NCBI RefSeq assembly: GCF_023065955.2
Contig: NW_026622952.1
Span: forward strand, 35,165,813 to 35,229,812
Source of the DNA: Ursus arctos
Lineage: Eukaryota; Chordata; Mammalia; Carnivora; Ursidae
Direction: 5' to 3'
DNA length: 64,000 bases
The position numbers and the translations under genes were made by a program. The notes below the pieces were generated by a model that was given only the letters and a program-made list of their open reading frames with translations, was not told the DNA's origin and ran no database searches. Positions 23,596 through 34,312 of this stretch are shown in pieces. Within the stretch, counting starts at the first letter, position 1. The number at the start of each line of letters is the position of its first letter.

Positions 23596-24510
23596 TACCA
23601 CAGTTACCACGGCAATCACCGTTAACCCTCAGTGATAACTGTTGTAATCATTCATATCACCACTTCTGGCTCCTGGGAGGTACTGAGTAACTGTATGCTG
23701 AATTGGATTAAGATACTTAAACATCAACATCTCGTGCATTCATTGATACAGTTATTTTGTATTACCTTTATGGTTCTTTACACATTTAGTCTTCTATAGC
23801 TTCTAAAGCTGTAGTCTTTCTGCTCTTAGAAGATCTCTTTCAGTAAAAAAAACATTTTAGCAAAATGTGCCTTTTGGGAGACTAGCCTTTCCTAATTTAA
23901 AAAAAAAGTCACTGACCATTAGCTAATTGGCTTACAGTTAGTACGAAATTTTGATTAATATAAGTTCCATATGTTACTTAGTGATCTTATTTGTTTGCTT
24001 GTTTGTTTACCCCCCAGCATCCCAAGAGATGGATTAGTTCCGCTGGTCCCAGGTTACAGAGGGCAGCCTTAAAATACTGAATGGAAACTCTAGTTCTAGA
24101 TTATCTAATGCTGTGGCTTAAACCCTGCCCCCTCCGCATAGTTCTTCAAGAACCTTGCCGCCCCCCCCCCCAAGAATTCAAGTCTCGGATTAGCACCGAA
24201 TTGCTCTAGAACTCTTGAGTCTTAACCATTTAGAGCCTGCTGTTTTTCTGGTTTATGTTTTTTGGCGGTATCAGCGTGATAAGATCATAGCCCCATAAAG
24301 ATTTCATATCCTCGTTTCTGTACATTGGCAGCTGTGGCTACAAAACTACAGCATAAAAAAACCCCCACAATTTTGAACGTTGCATCGTTAGTAATTTTTT
24401 AAAAAGTGCGAAAAAGGTAAAATATGCTGAAAAAGAAAAATCAGGTTTATTTTTGTTGTTTATAACACCCGAGCATTTTTGGAAACCCAAATGTGGGGGT
24501 ATGAGCGTTT
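23596..24510. other. Unique sequence immediately upstream of the CpG island
   Basis: Repeat-free, AT-rich, with a TTTG short repeat near 23993-24010 and a C11 run near 24161-24171. It could hold proximal enhancer sequence for the promoter at 24.5 kb, but no single element stands out. Confidence 0.4.
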
Positions 24511-24612
24511 TGAAAAAAAACGTCGTCGGGGTTCGCAGCGTTGTGACCGCGCACCTTTAACTCGGCGTGACCTCGGCGTCCCGGGCCCCGCGCCTCGGCC
24601 GGGGCGGCGCGT

Positions 24613-24634
24613 CCCTCCCCTCCCCTCCCCTCCC
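24613..24634 (-). promoter_or_regulatory. Minus-strand G-quadruplex / SP-KLF-MAZ tract
   Basis: Five C-runs of 3-4 bases separated by single T on + give G3-4 runs with one-base loops on minus. This is a strong quadruplex pattern and a typical SP/KLF/MAZ binding tract about 50 bases upstream of the CCAAT box. Confidence 0.8.
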
Positions 24635-24662
24635 GCGTCGCGCGCATTGTTGTCCTATAGCG

Positions 24663-24667
24663 ATTGG
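24663..24667 (-). promoter_or_regulatory. CCAAT box (NF-Y site)
   Basis: ATTGG on +, in the wider minus-strand context AACCAATCG that fits the NF-Y consensus RRCCAATSR. It is located at the 5' edge of the island. Confidence 0.65.
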
Positions 24668-25238
24668 TTGCTGGACCAGAAGCTGCTGTGCAGAGCCGTG
24701 CTGTGTAAAAGACCTGAATGCAGGTTAGCGGGCGGCTAGTGACTTACGCGGGGGATCGAGGGAGAGAGAGGAAGAGCCGGAGGCCACCACCACTGCTTTT
24801 CCCAGGCGGCGTGGACCAGGCGCCCCGGCGTTTGCGGCTGTCGGAGGAGCCCCCGGTGGCGGCCCCTCCTCCGGCTCTCGCTGACCTCGCGGTTGGCGCA
24901 GGTGGGCAAGACAGGGCACCGCACATCTCCCGGTTCCCACCGAGGGGGTTCGCTCTCTTTCTGCGAGGGGGAGGGAGCATCCTAGAAATATGTAAATATC
25001 CAAGCGCGGACTCCAGGCTGGGGCACCGGCCAAGGTCCCCGCGCCGCCGCAGGGTGTTTTACATGAAAAAGAGAAGCCTGACAGGATCCGTGCTCTAACT
25101 TAAGGCAGCTGGGTGATTAGCATGAGACTGGGCGGCTGCCCTGCTTCCTGCCCGTCAATAGCCATCGTGCGCGCTCGCGACCGAGCAGCGGTGCCACCGT
25201 GCGGGTGTGGATCTGCAGGCACGGCATCGTTGGCAGCC

Positions 25239-25263
25239 ATGGCTCCCGACGCCCCCTCGGCCA
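25239..25263 (+). CDS. STOX2: Candidate short alternative first coding exon (MAPDAPSA + 1 base)
   Basis: An ATG in the ideal context GCAGCCATGG opens eight codons (MAPDAPSA) plus one base A, and then a donor GTAAGT follows directly (25264-25269). The leftover base gives phase 1, the same phase as the established coding exon ending at 26329, so splicing to STOX2 exon 2 would keep frame and replace the first 55 residues by eight. If not spliced, the frame reads MAPDAPSASK and stops, which would make it a small upstream ORF. Exon 2 is outside the window, so the splice cannot be tested here. Confidence 0.35.
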
Positions 25264-25305
25264 GTAAGTAGGAGCATGCATGTGTAGGGGGGCACATGCG
25301 TGTCG

Positions 25306-25349
25306 GCGCGCGCGCGCGCGCGGGCACACACACACGCACGCACGCACAC
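25306..25349. repeat. Alternating (CG)n-(CA)n tract, Z-DNA prone
   Basis: About eight CG steps followed by alternating CA/CG dinucleotides. It lies inside the CpG island about 40 bases after the GTAAGT donor. Alternating purine-pyrimidine of this kind is the classic Z-DNA former. Confidence 0.85.
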
Positions 25350-25873
25350 CACCCTGAGCCTCGGAAGGAGGAAGATTGACGAGGCGCTGCAGTTGCGAGG
25401 ACGACTCGGGCTCTTCCTGGATTCCGCAGGAGCCCGCCTGCCGCAGCTGCTGTCTGCAGAGCCTGCTCGGATCCCTGTGCACACGCGCCCCCCATTCGAG
25501 CCTCTGTAATGAAGACTGCCTCCCAAGGACTGCAGGGGAGGCAGAGCCAGCCTGCGCCCGGGACTGCGGGCCGCGCGGTCAGAAGGCCCTGGGGGACACG
25601 ACTTGGACACTGTCAACCCCACGCCTCGCTCTGAGCCGCCGGGTGCGGAGGGTCTGCCGCCGCCCCTCCGGTTTCCCGGGCGCCCGATCCCGGGTCAGCC
25701 CGGGAGGCCTCGGCTTCCTCATTTGTTTGGGTCTTTTGTGCCGTGGCTCACAGTTGGCTAAGCACTCCTGCGCTGAATCGGGCCATTGTCTGCGCTCCCA
25801 TTGCTTTCACGCTGCAAGTCTCGGCGCCCCCACCCCGCCCGCCCCCTCCCCGCCTCCTCCTGGCCGGGGAGCC

Positions 25874-25896
25874 TCCTAACGTGCCTTTCCCCCCAG
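25874..25896 (+). promoter_or_regulatory. Candidate branch point and 3' splice site in the 5' leader
   Basis: TCCTAAC (25874-25880) matches the branch-point pattern, and is followed by GTGCCTTTCCCCCCAG with AG at 25895-25896. The exon would then begin at 25897. With the donor at 25264 it would remove a 633-base leader intron containing the CG/CA tract. The branch A to AG distance is 17 bases, at the short end of normal. Confidence 0.4.
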
Positions 25897-25929
25897 GAAT
25901 CTGGAAGCTATAAGCCGGGCGGATTGCAA

Positions 25930-26091
25930 ATGAAGTGTAATGCATTGTGGGACGTGTGTAAAATCGGAGCCTTCGCCGTGGGGGGGTGTGGGGGCGTGGG
26001 GAGGGCCGGACCCGCCGCTGGCGGTGTAGACGCCGACGAGGAGGGGCTGGGAAAATGTGCGCAGAGTCCGCCCGGGTCGTGCCCGCCGTAG
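25930..26091 (+). other. Upstream ORF in the STOX2 leader (53 codons)
   Basis: An ATG in a weak context (C at -3, A at +4) opens MKCNALWDVCKIGAFAVGG... and stops at TAG 26089-26091, 72 bases before the STOX2 ATG and in the same frame. The stop shows that the main protein is not extended upstream in this reading frame. No protein family is recognised. The Gly-rich second half reflects GC composition. If present in the mRNA it could dampen translation. Confidence 0.45.
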
Positions 26092-26163
26092 ACGGATGAA
26101 GCAGCGCGCTGCGCCCCGGCGCTGAGGCCCCCAGGATCGGGGCGGCAGGTCGCGCTCCCCACC

Positions 26164-26329
26164 ATGAAGAAGACCCGGAGCACAACCTTGCGGCGAGCCT
26201 GGCCTAGCTCGGATTTCTCGGACCGGGCCTCGGACCGCATGAGGTCCCGCAGCGAGAAGGACTACCGCCTGCACAAGCGCTTCCCCGCGGCCTTCGCGCC
26301 CCAGGCTTCGCGGGGCTACATGACATCAG
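26164..26329 (+). CDS. STOX2: Storkhead-box protein 2, first coding exon (partial gene)
   Basis: STOX2 is a vertebrate nuclear protein with a winged-helix-like Storkhead domain, paralogue of STOX1 and relative of Drosophila Knockout; its biochemical role is not well settled. The exon encodes 55 residues plus one base: it begins MKKTRSTTLRR, carries WPSSDFSDRASDRMRSRSE and ends GYMTS with a split glycine codon. It is basic and Ser/Arg-rich, and precedes the Storkhead domain, which lies in later exons outside the window. I recognise this N-terminus as that of STOX2. The ATG has A at -3 (CCACCATGA) and an in-frame TAG at 26089-26091 upstream, so the start is secure. The donor G|GTGGGT follows at 26330. 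No disabling change is seen. Confidence 0.94.
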
Positions 26330-26420
26330 GTGGGTGCCCGCGTTTCTGCCCCCGGGCCGGGTCCGCGGGGCGTGCTCGGTGCGCCGCTGCCCGGGTGCTT
26401 AGGTGGGAGGACGGCCGGTG

Positions 26421-29049
26421 ATGGATGCGCTAAGTTACGGGGAAAGCAGGAAAAAATTAGCTCCCATCCACCATTTTGTACCTCGGCAAGATCCACAGCA
26501 GGCCCGCTCAATATGGGGTTGGAGAGCTAGTAGTTAGGTACCACGAGGGAGGGGGACGTGCCGGGCGTCTTGGCCGCAGGAGATAAATGACTGCAAGCTC
26601 CTTGCGCCGCAGGCTCCTGGAGCTTTGTGGCAGAGCCTGCGTCCAGCGCTGCCTCCAGTAGCGAGCGGGCTGGCTCCTGCATTGTGGCCAGTCCTCCTCG
26701 TGGGCATTCCAACAGCCCCCTTCTCTTCAAGGGGAACAGGTTCCGTCCACGTTCTGGACGGCCCGAGTCGGGGAAGAGCCCCACGTACATCGCAGGCTCG
26801 TGCGATGTGCACGCAGAGAGCTCTGTGGGAGCTCGTTGAATGCATTCTGTGGGGTAATGGTGTGGCTGCGGATTGAACGCTCACATGATTCCGTGTGGAT
26901 GTAACATACGTTGCTCTGAATTAGGTTGTATGGAAAGCATGGAGGCTGTGTTTGCATGTCAGACAGGAAGGACGAGCAGAACCTAAACGGGAAGGAAGGC
27001 TTCAGAAAAGGGTTCATCATCGTAAAACGCAACGCTGTTAAAAGCATTTCGGATGGAGCCGGTTCCCTTTGGCAACACAACGGAATGGCTTTGGTTGTGA
27101 CTTGGGAACGCAGGGCATAGCATACTGGAGGAAATGCTGAAGGAGGAAGATCCTGGAACTCTTCCCTTGTTTTCGCCTTCCTGATTGTTGACCACTTGTA
27201 TGCAGGGATGTAGAAGACATCAATTTTTGTTCGTTTTTCATTTTGAAATAATTAATTTTCTGCCGAACATAATGTGATGGGAGAGCCGAGATTATATTTG
27301 AAACCACATACTCTTCCAAATCATCCTGAGCCCTGTCCTAACTGGCAAGATGGCTTTAAGCTTGTGGTTGGTGCTCAGCGTAGCTCCACTATCTTTCCCC
27401 TAAAACAGCAAGTTTTGTTGTTTTTTTAACTGGGGCCAGTACCTCATGCTTTAAAAATGTCTTGTGACCACATTTCCATAAATATAAAACCTAAATAAAA
27501 TAACCATCTTTTTATTACAAAATCTGGCGACAGAAGGATGTTGTACTCTTTTGGCAATAAGGCTCCCTTGCTTTTCTCTTTCATGAAAAGCCAGATTTGC
27601 AAAGTGACAAGTACAGTTTATACTTTAGTAACTTCAGTCAGTCACTGCTGTGGTTGCAACGTTCTTCAGACTCATGATAGTAAATTTTGAAACACACCTA
27701 AGTCGAAATCTAGCCTCAAAACACATCTGTACATGAACGCGTGTTGAGATGATTCCGGGTGTCAAATGCTTGGGCTTGAATATCTTCATCCACACTGAAT
27801 GGTTCCCGTCTTTTTAAATCCCTCTTCGGGAACCAGTACTGACACCAGGTGTTAGGCTGTAGGAGGGCAGGTGGCCATCATTTCTTCAACAAACCTGTGA
27901 GGTTCTTTAATGACTTCAGGCATGCTCCGTGGAGCCTGTTTTTATCTGTCTTTAGCATAGCTTCATTATGAGCACATTTTCATTATTTGCTAAAGTACTT
28001 TTCTGCTACGTTGCCAGCTCTGCAAGGTGTTTTTGAGGACTCGGGAAAGAAACTCTTAATTTTATTCGAGTCTTTCTTCTTATTTCATTGCTTGACCTGC
28101 AAATGGTAAGCTGGTCTTCTGGTGGTATTGAAAGATAAGCTGTTTCAGGTTGGTGGTTTTCTATGCAGATTTAATGTTAGGCATCCACTGAGAAAAGAAA
28201 CCCAGGAGGTGGGGGAAGAAGAGCTGTGTCATTCATTCAGCGTTTTCTGGAGTGTCCCCTAAGAGCAGAGTGCCTTGCTAGATTCTCATGGGGCTGTCGG
28301 GTTGGATATAATATGGTTTTGCCTAGGGATGGAGGGCTATTATTTATTCATCATTTTAAATGTTAGCCAGAACATGTAATGAAAGGTATTGGTGCTAATG
28401 GAAGGCAATGGGAAATATTAAAGACAGACACCTACAATGAACACTGGGAGAATAGATGGACTCGCTCCTGTGTATCTTTTGTGCGTTTGGGGGGGTATCT
28501 TATCGATTTCCTTTTCAAATATGGCTCTTTTCCAAATCTCAGCCTCGATAGGAATAGACGGTATATTGAAACACACAGAGATCACTTACAGGAAGTTCTC
28601 TTCCTCTTAAGAAATGTAAAGGAAATCCATTTGTATCAAGTTAGTGACTCTGGATACAAACAGAGCCTTTGTCACATAAAATGGAATAGAAAATGAAGCA
28701 GCTGAGAAACACATGAGTCTTTTCATATTTCTTCTTTCTGTTTGTCCAGTCATTTGGGATAATGACGACTGGTATGATCATACTTCGTTTTCAGTAAAAA
28801 GGATTTTTTTGTTACTGAGTTCAAAGGACAAGATAAGTTACCGAGTTACTTAAAACAAGGAATTTAAAATAACTTCAGCTGCGACTCTTTAGAAATCCAC
28901 CCCCCCACAAATATTCCTAAAAAATATGAGGGGGAATCACTTTTTTCTTAACTTTAGGAAAGGAGAGAGAGGGGAAATTTGAATAGCTGTTGTTTTGGTC
29001 TGGCATACCTGTCATGCAGGAGATACTGGAAGTTTAACTCTGTTTATTA
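26421..29049. other. Intron, unique sequence free of SINE/L1
   Basis: I see no SINE or L1 insertion in the first kilobases of the intron. Sequence is mixed AT-rich and unique. Short frames (60-117 codons) have no known motif. Confidence 0.5.
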
Positions 29050-29190
29050 AGGCAGAATTGCAGGCGTTCCATAATAGCTTTCTAATGAGACAGCACCATT
29101 TCAAACAGCCTTCTCTCCACTAATAAGTAATTACCAGTTTGAAATGTGATTTATAGCAATAGGCTTGACATTTAGCCTGGGCTTTTTCTT
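29050..29190. promoter_or_regulatory. Candidate conserved non-coding element A
   Basis: Repeat-free AT-rich block with a palindromic homeodomain word GTAATTAC (29127-29134), a CTAATGAG word, and TGATTTATAG (29147-29156), which fits the PBX with posterior-HOX composite TGATTTAY. The look is that of a developmental enhancer. Conservation is not testable here. Confidence 0.35.
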
Positions 29191-30289
29191 ATAGCTTCAG
29201 GATAAACTACCCTTAAACTCAAGAGGTTCGGATAGGCGCCTGTAAAACTTAAAAGAGATCCTGTTGAAGCATAGTTCAATAGAGAATTCTGAAACTTTAA
29301 ATCTTGAAAACCATGGCTTTTATGACTGTGTAAGCTCCCAATTCATGCTACCAAATCTCAAATAATCCTAAGAATTCACAGGCCTCCTCCTGGCAACCAG
29401 CAAGTCCACAGGCCATGGGATGAGTTCATTGTTCATCTTGAATATTAATTTCCCATTGGTAGTTTCTGGGCAGAAGGGGGGAAATCTTGCCTTTGTTCAA
29501 ACCAAGATGAATAACTCCATGTGCATGCATTATCTGAAGAAGAAAAGAGGTTAGATCAAATGGATGTGGGATCATTCTTCTGCGTTTTCTAAAACCAGAA
29601 ATTATGATATCAATTAACTAGAGATAAAAGTAAGCCCCTCCTCCCCAAAGAGGGACATATCTGTATAATTCCTAGTGCTTTACATATGAAAACATGCTCA
29701 CATACCTCCATGAAATAATTTTCAAGGCACCAAAGCTTTTGTTGGTGAAACTGTTAGAACCCTGTGTGTTAACTGTGTGACTCGTGACTTCTTCACACAA
29801 ATGATGCTACCAGTTCCATTTTCTTCACTGCCTTCTCCCCCAGCCCTGGGGATGGGTCCTTCTGGATGTTCCACATGTAAAGTCACCAAGCTCGGGGGCA
29901 TTGGGGTTGGAAAGTAGTTTTTCCATGAGAAAGGGTCTATCGAGCATGTTCATAAAAGGGGTTGCTTAACGTGAGATCCCTCCAAAGTCATGGCACTTTC
30001 AAAGTGATACTTGTCATCTTAAAGAACAGGAAAGCAGACAGTTTTAATACTACGGCTTTAAAGGATTTGAAAAGAAAGATAAATCAAAAGCCCCAAATTG
30101 ACATCTTTTTAAAGAAAATTTAAATCGGTTTTGTCTCCCCATCTAAATAATACCATCAGTGGGGCGGAGTGACCAGCCCACCACTTTGATGAGTATATTA
30201 GTTTTCATTTTATAGAAACGAATTCTGGGGCACAGCTGATGGTGTGTCCCAGTTCCTTATGTTCTGTTATTTTAAGAGACGTGAGAGTT
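29191..30289. other. Intron, unique sequence
   Basis: No exon and no clear repeat is seen. Confidence 0.45.
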
Positions 30290-30430
30290 TTCTGGCAGTG
30301 GAGGATGGACACTCGAGGTTCTAATCTGGGCCTGCCACCAACCAGCTGTGTCCCTGGCGAGTAACATGACCTCCCTTCCCGTCTGTAATGGGTCCTTCTG
30401 GTCCTCGCTTCCATTACAGAATTGGGCCCC
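30290..30430 (+). repeat. MIR SINE, degraded
   Basis: Wording such as 'ggttctaatctgggcctgcc', 'accaaccagctgtgtccctg' and 'catgacctcccttcccgtct' follows the plus MIR layout. Confidence 0.65.
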
Positions 30431-31489
30431 ACAGTGACTCTGTAATGAGCCATCACAGGACTTCTGAGCACTTACACAGAAATCGTTAGAAATAACCTTT
30501 GCCCTTTCTGCTTATTGGAGTCATGTGCTTCCCCGTCTGTGGGATATGTGGGAACAGTGCTCATTTTGCAATAGAATCCTATTTCTTGCCATCCCCAAGC
30601 GTTGCGTTAAATATGCGCGGGGCTTGTCCTGGCAATCAGGGTAACGGGGGTGGGAGATGATGGGCGAACTATAATCATATGCAAGTTTTAATAAACAGCA
30701 TCCTGTAGCCTCCTTTCCCCTCTTTGCAGAGATCCGTTTTCAGCCAGCTACTCCAACTGTGTTTTAATTTGAAACTACTTGTGTTGACTCCTTTCATCAG
30801 GCCAGTGGAAGTGAGGAATATTACACTTGGTGGTGAATGACTTTATTCTTTATTTCCCAGGAGAACATGAATGCGCTCACAAAAGGTCACCTCTTGTGGT
30901 ATTTCAATATCTTTTACACTCTTGTGAACGTTTTTATTTGAAAAAAAGGAATATGGGATTATTGTATGAACGCCTCAGCATTTTTACACCCCGAGAGCAA
31001 TCGTGGCTTAAACTCCCTATGCCCCAGCGAGTTGGGACAGTTCAGACAATGGCATGTTCTTTGGTGCACGATTGCTTATGCTGAGTGCAGTTATAACCAA
31101 GACACAAAGTCTGGTTGGATCCTCGCTGGTGGGATAATATGCTGACTTTTGAATTGGGGGTGGCTTTTGTGGATCAGTGCTAGAAACTGCGTGGACCTCA
31201 TCTATAAGGTGAAGAGTAGAGGTCCTTGTCGTCTGTAAGCGTGTAGGCTGTGGTCAGCTCTAGACTAACCTTAGCCACAGTAACACCAGAAAGAAATGAC
31301 GTGGGTGATTTTTGTAAGTCGGTAGTAAACTTTTCCCTAAGTAGTTAATCCCTAGACTATTTTTATGTGGCGTTGGAATGTACAACCAGTTGGTCAGAAA
31401 ATCCAATTTCTACCACCTAAATATTTCTAAGATCCGCTCGTCCTTCTTCATCTGTGGTGTTTAAATCTTCTTCTGTTCTATTACAGTAT
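30431..31489. other. Intron, unique sequence
   Basis: No exon and no clear repeat is seen. Confidence 0.45.
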
Positions 31490-32080
31490 CTTCCAGACTG
31501 ACCTCTCTTCCAGTCCAGTTCATCCTCCAGGTGTTCCCAGAGGGTTTTTGTGTTATAGTTACATCATTTCTCTTTTTCAGTGTTTCGGCCTGTGGATAAA
31601 GTCCTAGACTAAGGCTCTTCATGGCATGACCTCCCCCACCTTTCCCACCTCTTCTTTCTGTGCGTTCCCCACCACCTCGTGCTCTAGGCTCGGGAAGCTC
31701 TTTACCTTCAGCAAGACCTCACTGCCGTTTTCGTGACTTTTGTAATGTCTCCTCCGCCGCCGAGAACATGCCCCCCTTCTTCAGAGGTCTGATGGAATAC
31801 TGTTAAACCTTCCAGAACCAGCTCATAGACCCCTTCTCTCTCTGTCTTCCTCCAGATCCTTTCTGGAGTAAATCACTCCTCTGACATGCGTTCTGTACCC
31901 CTGTCAGAACCGCGTGGTCACATTAGGTCACACCACAAGTTCACGTGTGGGTCTCCTGTCGGAGCCGGTGAGTTCCTCAGTGGCAGTCCGTATTTTATTC
32001 CCGTCTCTCTTTTGCCAGCAACCGCAGCGCTTGGCACAGATTGGGTACTCAGTAAATGTTTATTGGAGGAAGGAATAAAA
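31490..32080 (+). repeat. L2 LINE 3' end
   Basis: Plus L2 layout: 'gtgtttcggcctgtggataa' for the exhausted 'gcctataaaatcc' segment, 'cttcatggcatgacctcccc', 'cagcgcttggcacagattgg' and the end 'tactcagtaaatgtttattg'. Confidence 0.72.
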
Positions 32081-32179
32081 TAGGACTTCTCTTAAAGAAT
32101 TGGATCAAGACAGGACCAGCTCTGTGGATGCAGCGTTAGAAAGCAGTAAATAATAGGATATAATCAAGAGGCAAGTGGG

Positions 32180-32475
32180 GTGGTTGATATGGATGGTGTA
32201 AATGGAACGGGAGTTCTGAGAATGGTATCAGTTAGAAGAGGCTGCCCAGAGGGAAGATTTCTCTGTGTCTTGAAGGACTGACTGGGTAGGATTTGAGGAG
32301 CTAGGGAAGGAGGGGGGTGGAGGGAAGGTTGTAGACGCGGTAGGAACCAAGGGTGAAAGGAGCATTTTAGGAGGGGTGTCTGCGGTGGCTTGCAGGACAG
32401 ATGGGAGAGATGAGAGTCTCGAGGCCAGGAAACCAGCGAGGAGGTGGTCGAGGGGGCCCGTGTGATCAAGCCATG
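32180..32475 (-). repeat. Probable L2 LINE fragment
   Basis: Carries 'ctgtgtcttgaaggactgac', 'tgggtaggatttgaggagct' and 'aaccaagggtgaaaggagc', the reverse of the L2 terminal region. Confidence 0.55.
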
Positions 32476-33906
32476 AGATGATGAGTCACCTCCACAGAGC
32501 ATTGCTCCCCACACTGCTGGGCATTAGCCCACCGCCGCCAAGATTTTAACCATGTCCACAGACCACCTGTATTATTTACTTAATATTTTTCCTTCACCTG
32601 ACCCACTGTTTTATTGAAATGAATTAAAAAGAAGATTTTGTATTCTGTGTGAAATTACAGGTTTCATTTGATAATTCTATTTTTCCAATCCCCATTAAAA
32701 TTATTAATATATTACTATTTCAGTTAAAATACTCAAGTAAGTACCATCTCACCTACCTGAGTGGTACTCCTGCCGCAGTCGTAGAAAACCTGTATCGGCC
32801 AAGGAAGAAGGGATGGGCCTGAAGGGGAAAGGGAGAAGCTTCAATAATAAAGAACTGGCCGTTCTTTGTAACTGGATTTAAGAGTTTAAAAAAAAAAAAG
32901 ACTTGAGATTTGTGTTGGAAGAATGCGGCATATGACTGGGCAACAGGGGCGGTGGAGCCGATGGTGAGTTGCAGTTTGGATGTAAGGGGCTGGTTAGACA
33001 CACGTGTTAGCAGGAAAGGTTGCAGACAGAGCGTGCGGCTCATCCCCTTAGCCACGTTAGTTGAGAACGTGAGGCTAGCTTAGCTTTTTGTACCGCACGT
33101 TCCGTTTCTTAGAGGGAGCAGACGACCGCCTTATTTTTATTTCCAGCAGATGGACGGTCAGTTGCGTTCCGTTCACGCTGAGTCCTACTTGGGTTGCTGC
33201 AAATGTGGGGGACCAAGGTTAGGACTGCTTGGGGGTCATCTGCTCTCCCGTTCCTGAATGCGAAGCGCTCTCGGCTGCCAGGATCTGCTTTATTAGTGTG
33301 TGCGTGTATTTAGAAGCCGGTGTGTTGTTGATAAAAGGAGAGCTGTTTGATGTGTACGGTCAGGTGTGAAAAGGGTTAGAGCTATGCGTGTAGCAGCCAG
33401 AAGACCAGACCAGCTACGTAAGTAATGTACATTTCAAACATCTGTCATATACCTATGCAGCTGAAAAATTATGGTTTAGGTAACTCATACACACAGTTAA
33501 AATCTCCATTTATCTTTCTACTCAAATCCATGATGGCCCCCCCAGGCCAAGTTTTCTCGTTTTGAAGATAAAAGAGAGAGATTTGGCATTTGCCTGTGGG
33601 CATTAGTGGGAGCAGGACTTACGCCTGGCCCTATCCTTCTGATGGCCGTGGTTTCAGAGGGAGGAACCATCTAGCTGTGCAATTACCACCCCCACCTCAC
33701 CCCTGCTGCACATTCCTGTCTAGCTGATCCCCCTAAGAGAGCTAATAGGCCGCGTATTGCTTTCGGCATAGCCAACGTTTGCTTTGAAATCATTTATTCA
33801 TCATTACGTGAAGTGAAGGGCCCTCGTAGCAATGAGGTACTGTGGATATTTCTCATTTTGGGGGGCTGCCCAGCATCTGAACCCCCACTTCATCTCTGAT
33901 TCCCTA
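32476..33906. other. Intron, unique sequence
   Basis: No exon recognised. An A12-type run lies at about 32888-32899 and AT-rich sequence at 32560-32740. Confidence 0.45.
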
Positions 33907-34312
33907 CTGTCATGGGTTGAATGAGCCCCCCTCCAAGAGCCATTCAAGTCCTAACCTCTGGTACCTGTGAATATGGCCTTCCTTGGAAATAGGTCAGATG
34001 TAAGTAAGGTAATCTGGTTAGGCTGGTGTCCTTGTGAGAAGAAGAAAAGAAACACAGACGCAGGTGCAAGGTCATGTGAAGAAAGGCAGAGATGTGAAAG
34101 GCGTGTCTACAAGCCAAGGAAGGCCTGGGACGGCTGGCAGCCATCATGAGGCAGGAGAAAGGCCTGGAATGGGTTCTCCCTCAGAACCTCCTGAGGGGAA
34201 ACAGTCCTGCTTCTGTCTTCCGGCCTCCAGAACCTTGAGAGAATAAATATCTCTTGTTTGAAGCTGTCCAGTTTATGGGACTTTGTTTTGGCAGCCCCTG
34301 GAAATTCATACA
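33907..34312 (+). mobile_element. ERVL-MaLR solo LTR (MLT1-type), second copy
   Basis: Starts TGTCATGGGTTGAATGAG, with 'attcaagtcctaacctctgg', 'gctggtgtccttgtgagaag', 'ctacaagccaaggaaggcct', 'gaataaatatctcttgtttg' and 'gggactttgttttggcagcc'. It has the same plan as the copy at 7616-8065 but is more shortened in the middle. No internal region follows. Confidence 0.76.

Larger units (their letters stand above)
24520..26420 (+). promoter_or_regulatory. STOX2: CpG-island promoter of STOX2
   Basis: About 1.9 kb of dense CpG and high GC begins abruptly after AT-rich DNA and ends just past the coding exon. At its 5' edge are a GC box GGGGCGG (24601-24607), a C-run tract (24613-24634), and an inverted CCAAT box ATTGG (24663-24667) in the NF-Y context AACCAATCG on minus. 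I see no TATA box at a sensible place, so transcription probably starts at dispersed sites downstream of about 24,660. The single coding exon at 26,164 inside the island assigns it to STOX2. The start site itself is an inference. Confidence 0.88.

Noticed and set aside
25376..25879. 167-codon + frame in the island
   Set aside because: Its stop lies just before the predicted splice acceptor, and it has no homology that I recognise. Its first codon is TTG-like DNA context rather than a strong ATG.
24725..26274. Several minus-strand open frames of 60-155 codons in the STOX2 CpG island
   Set aside because: GC-rich antisense shadows with Pro/Ala/Arg/Gly bias, overlapping in all three phases. A divergent antisense RNA is possible but nothing in the sequence shows it.
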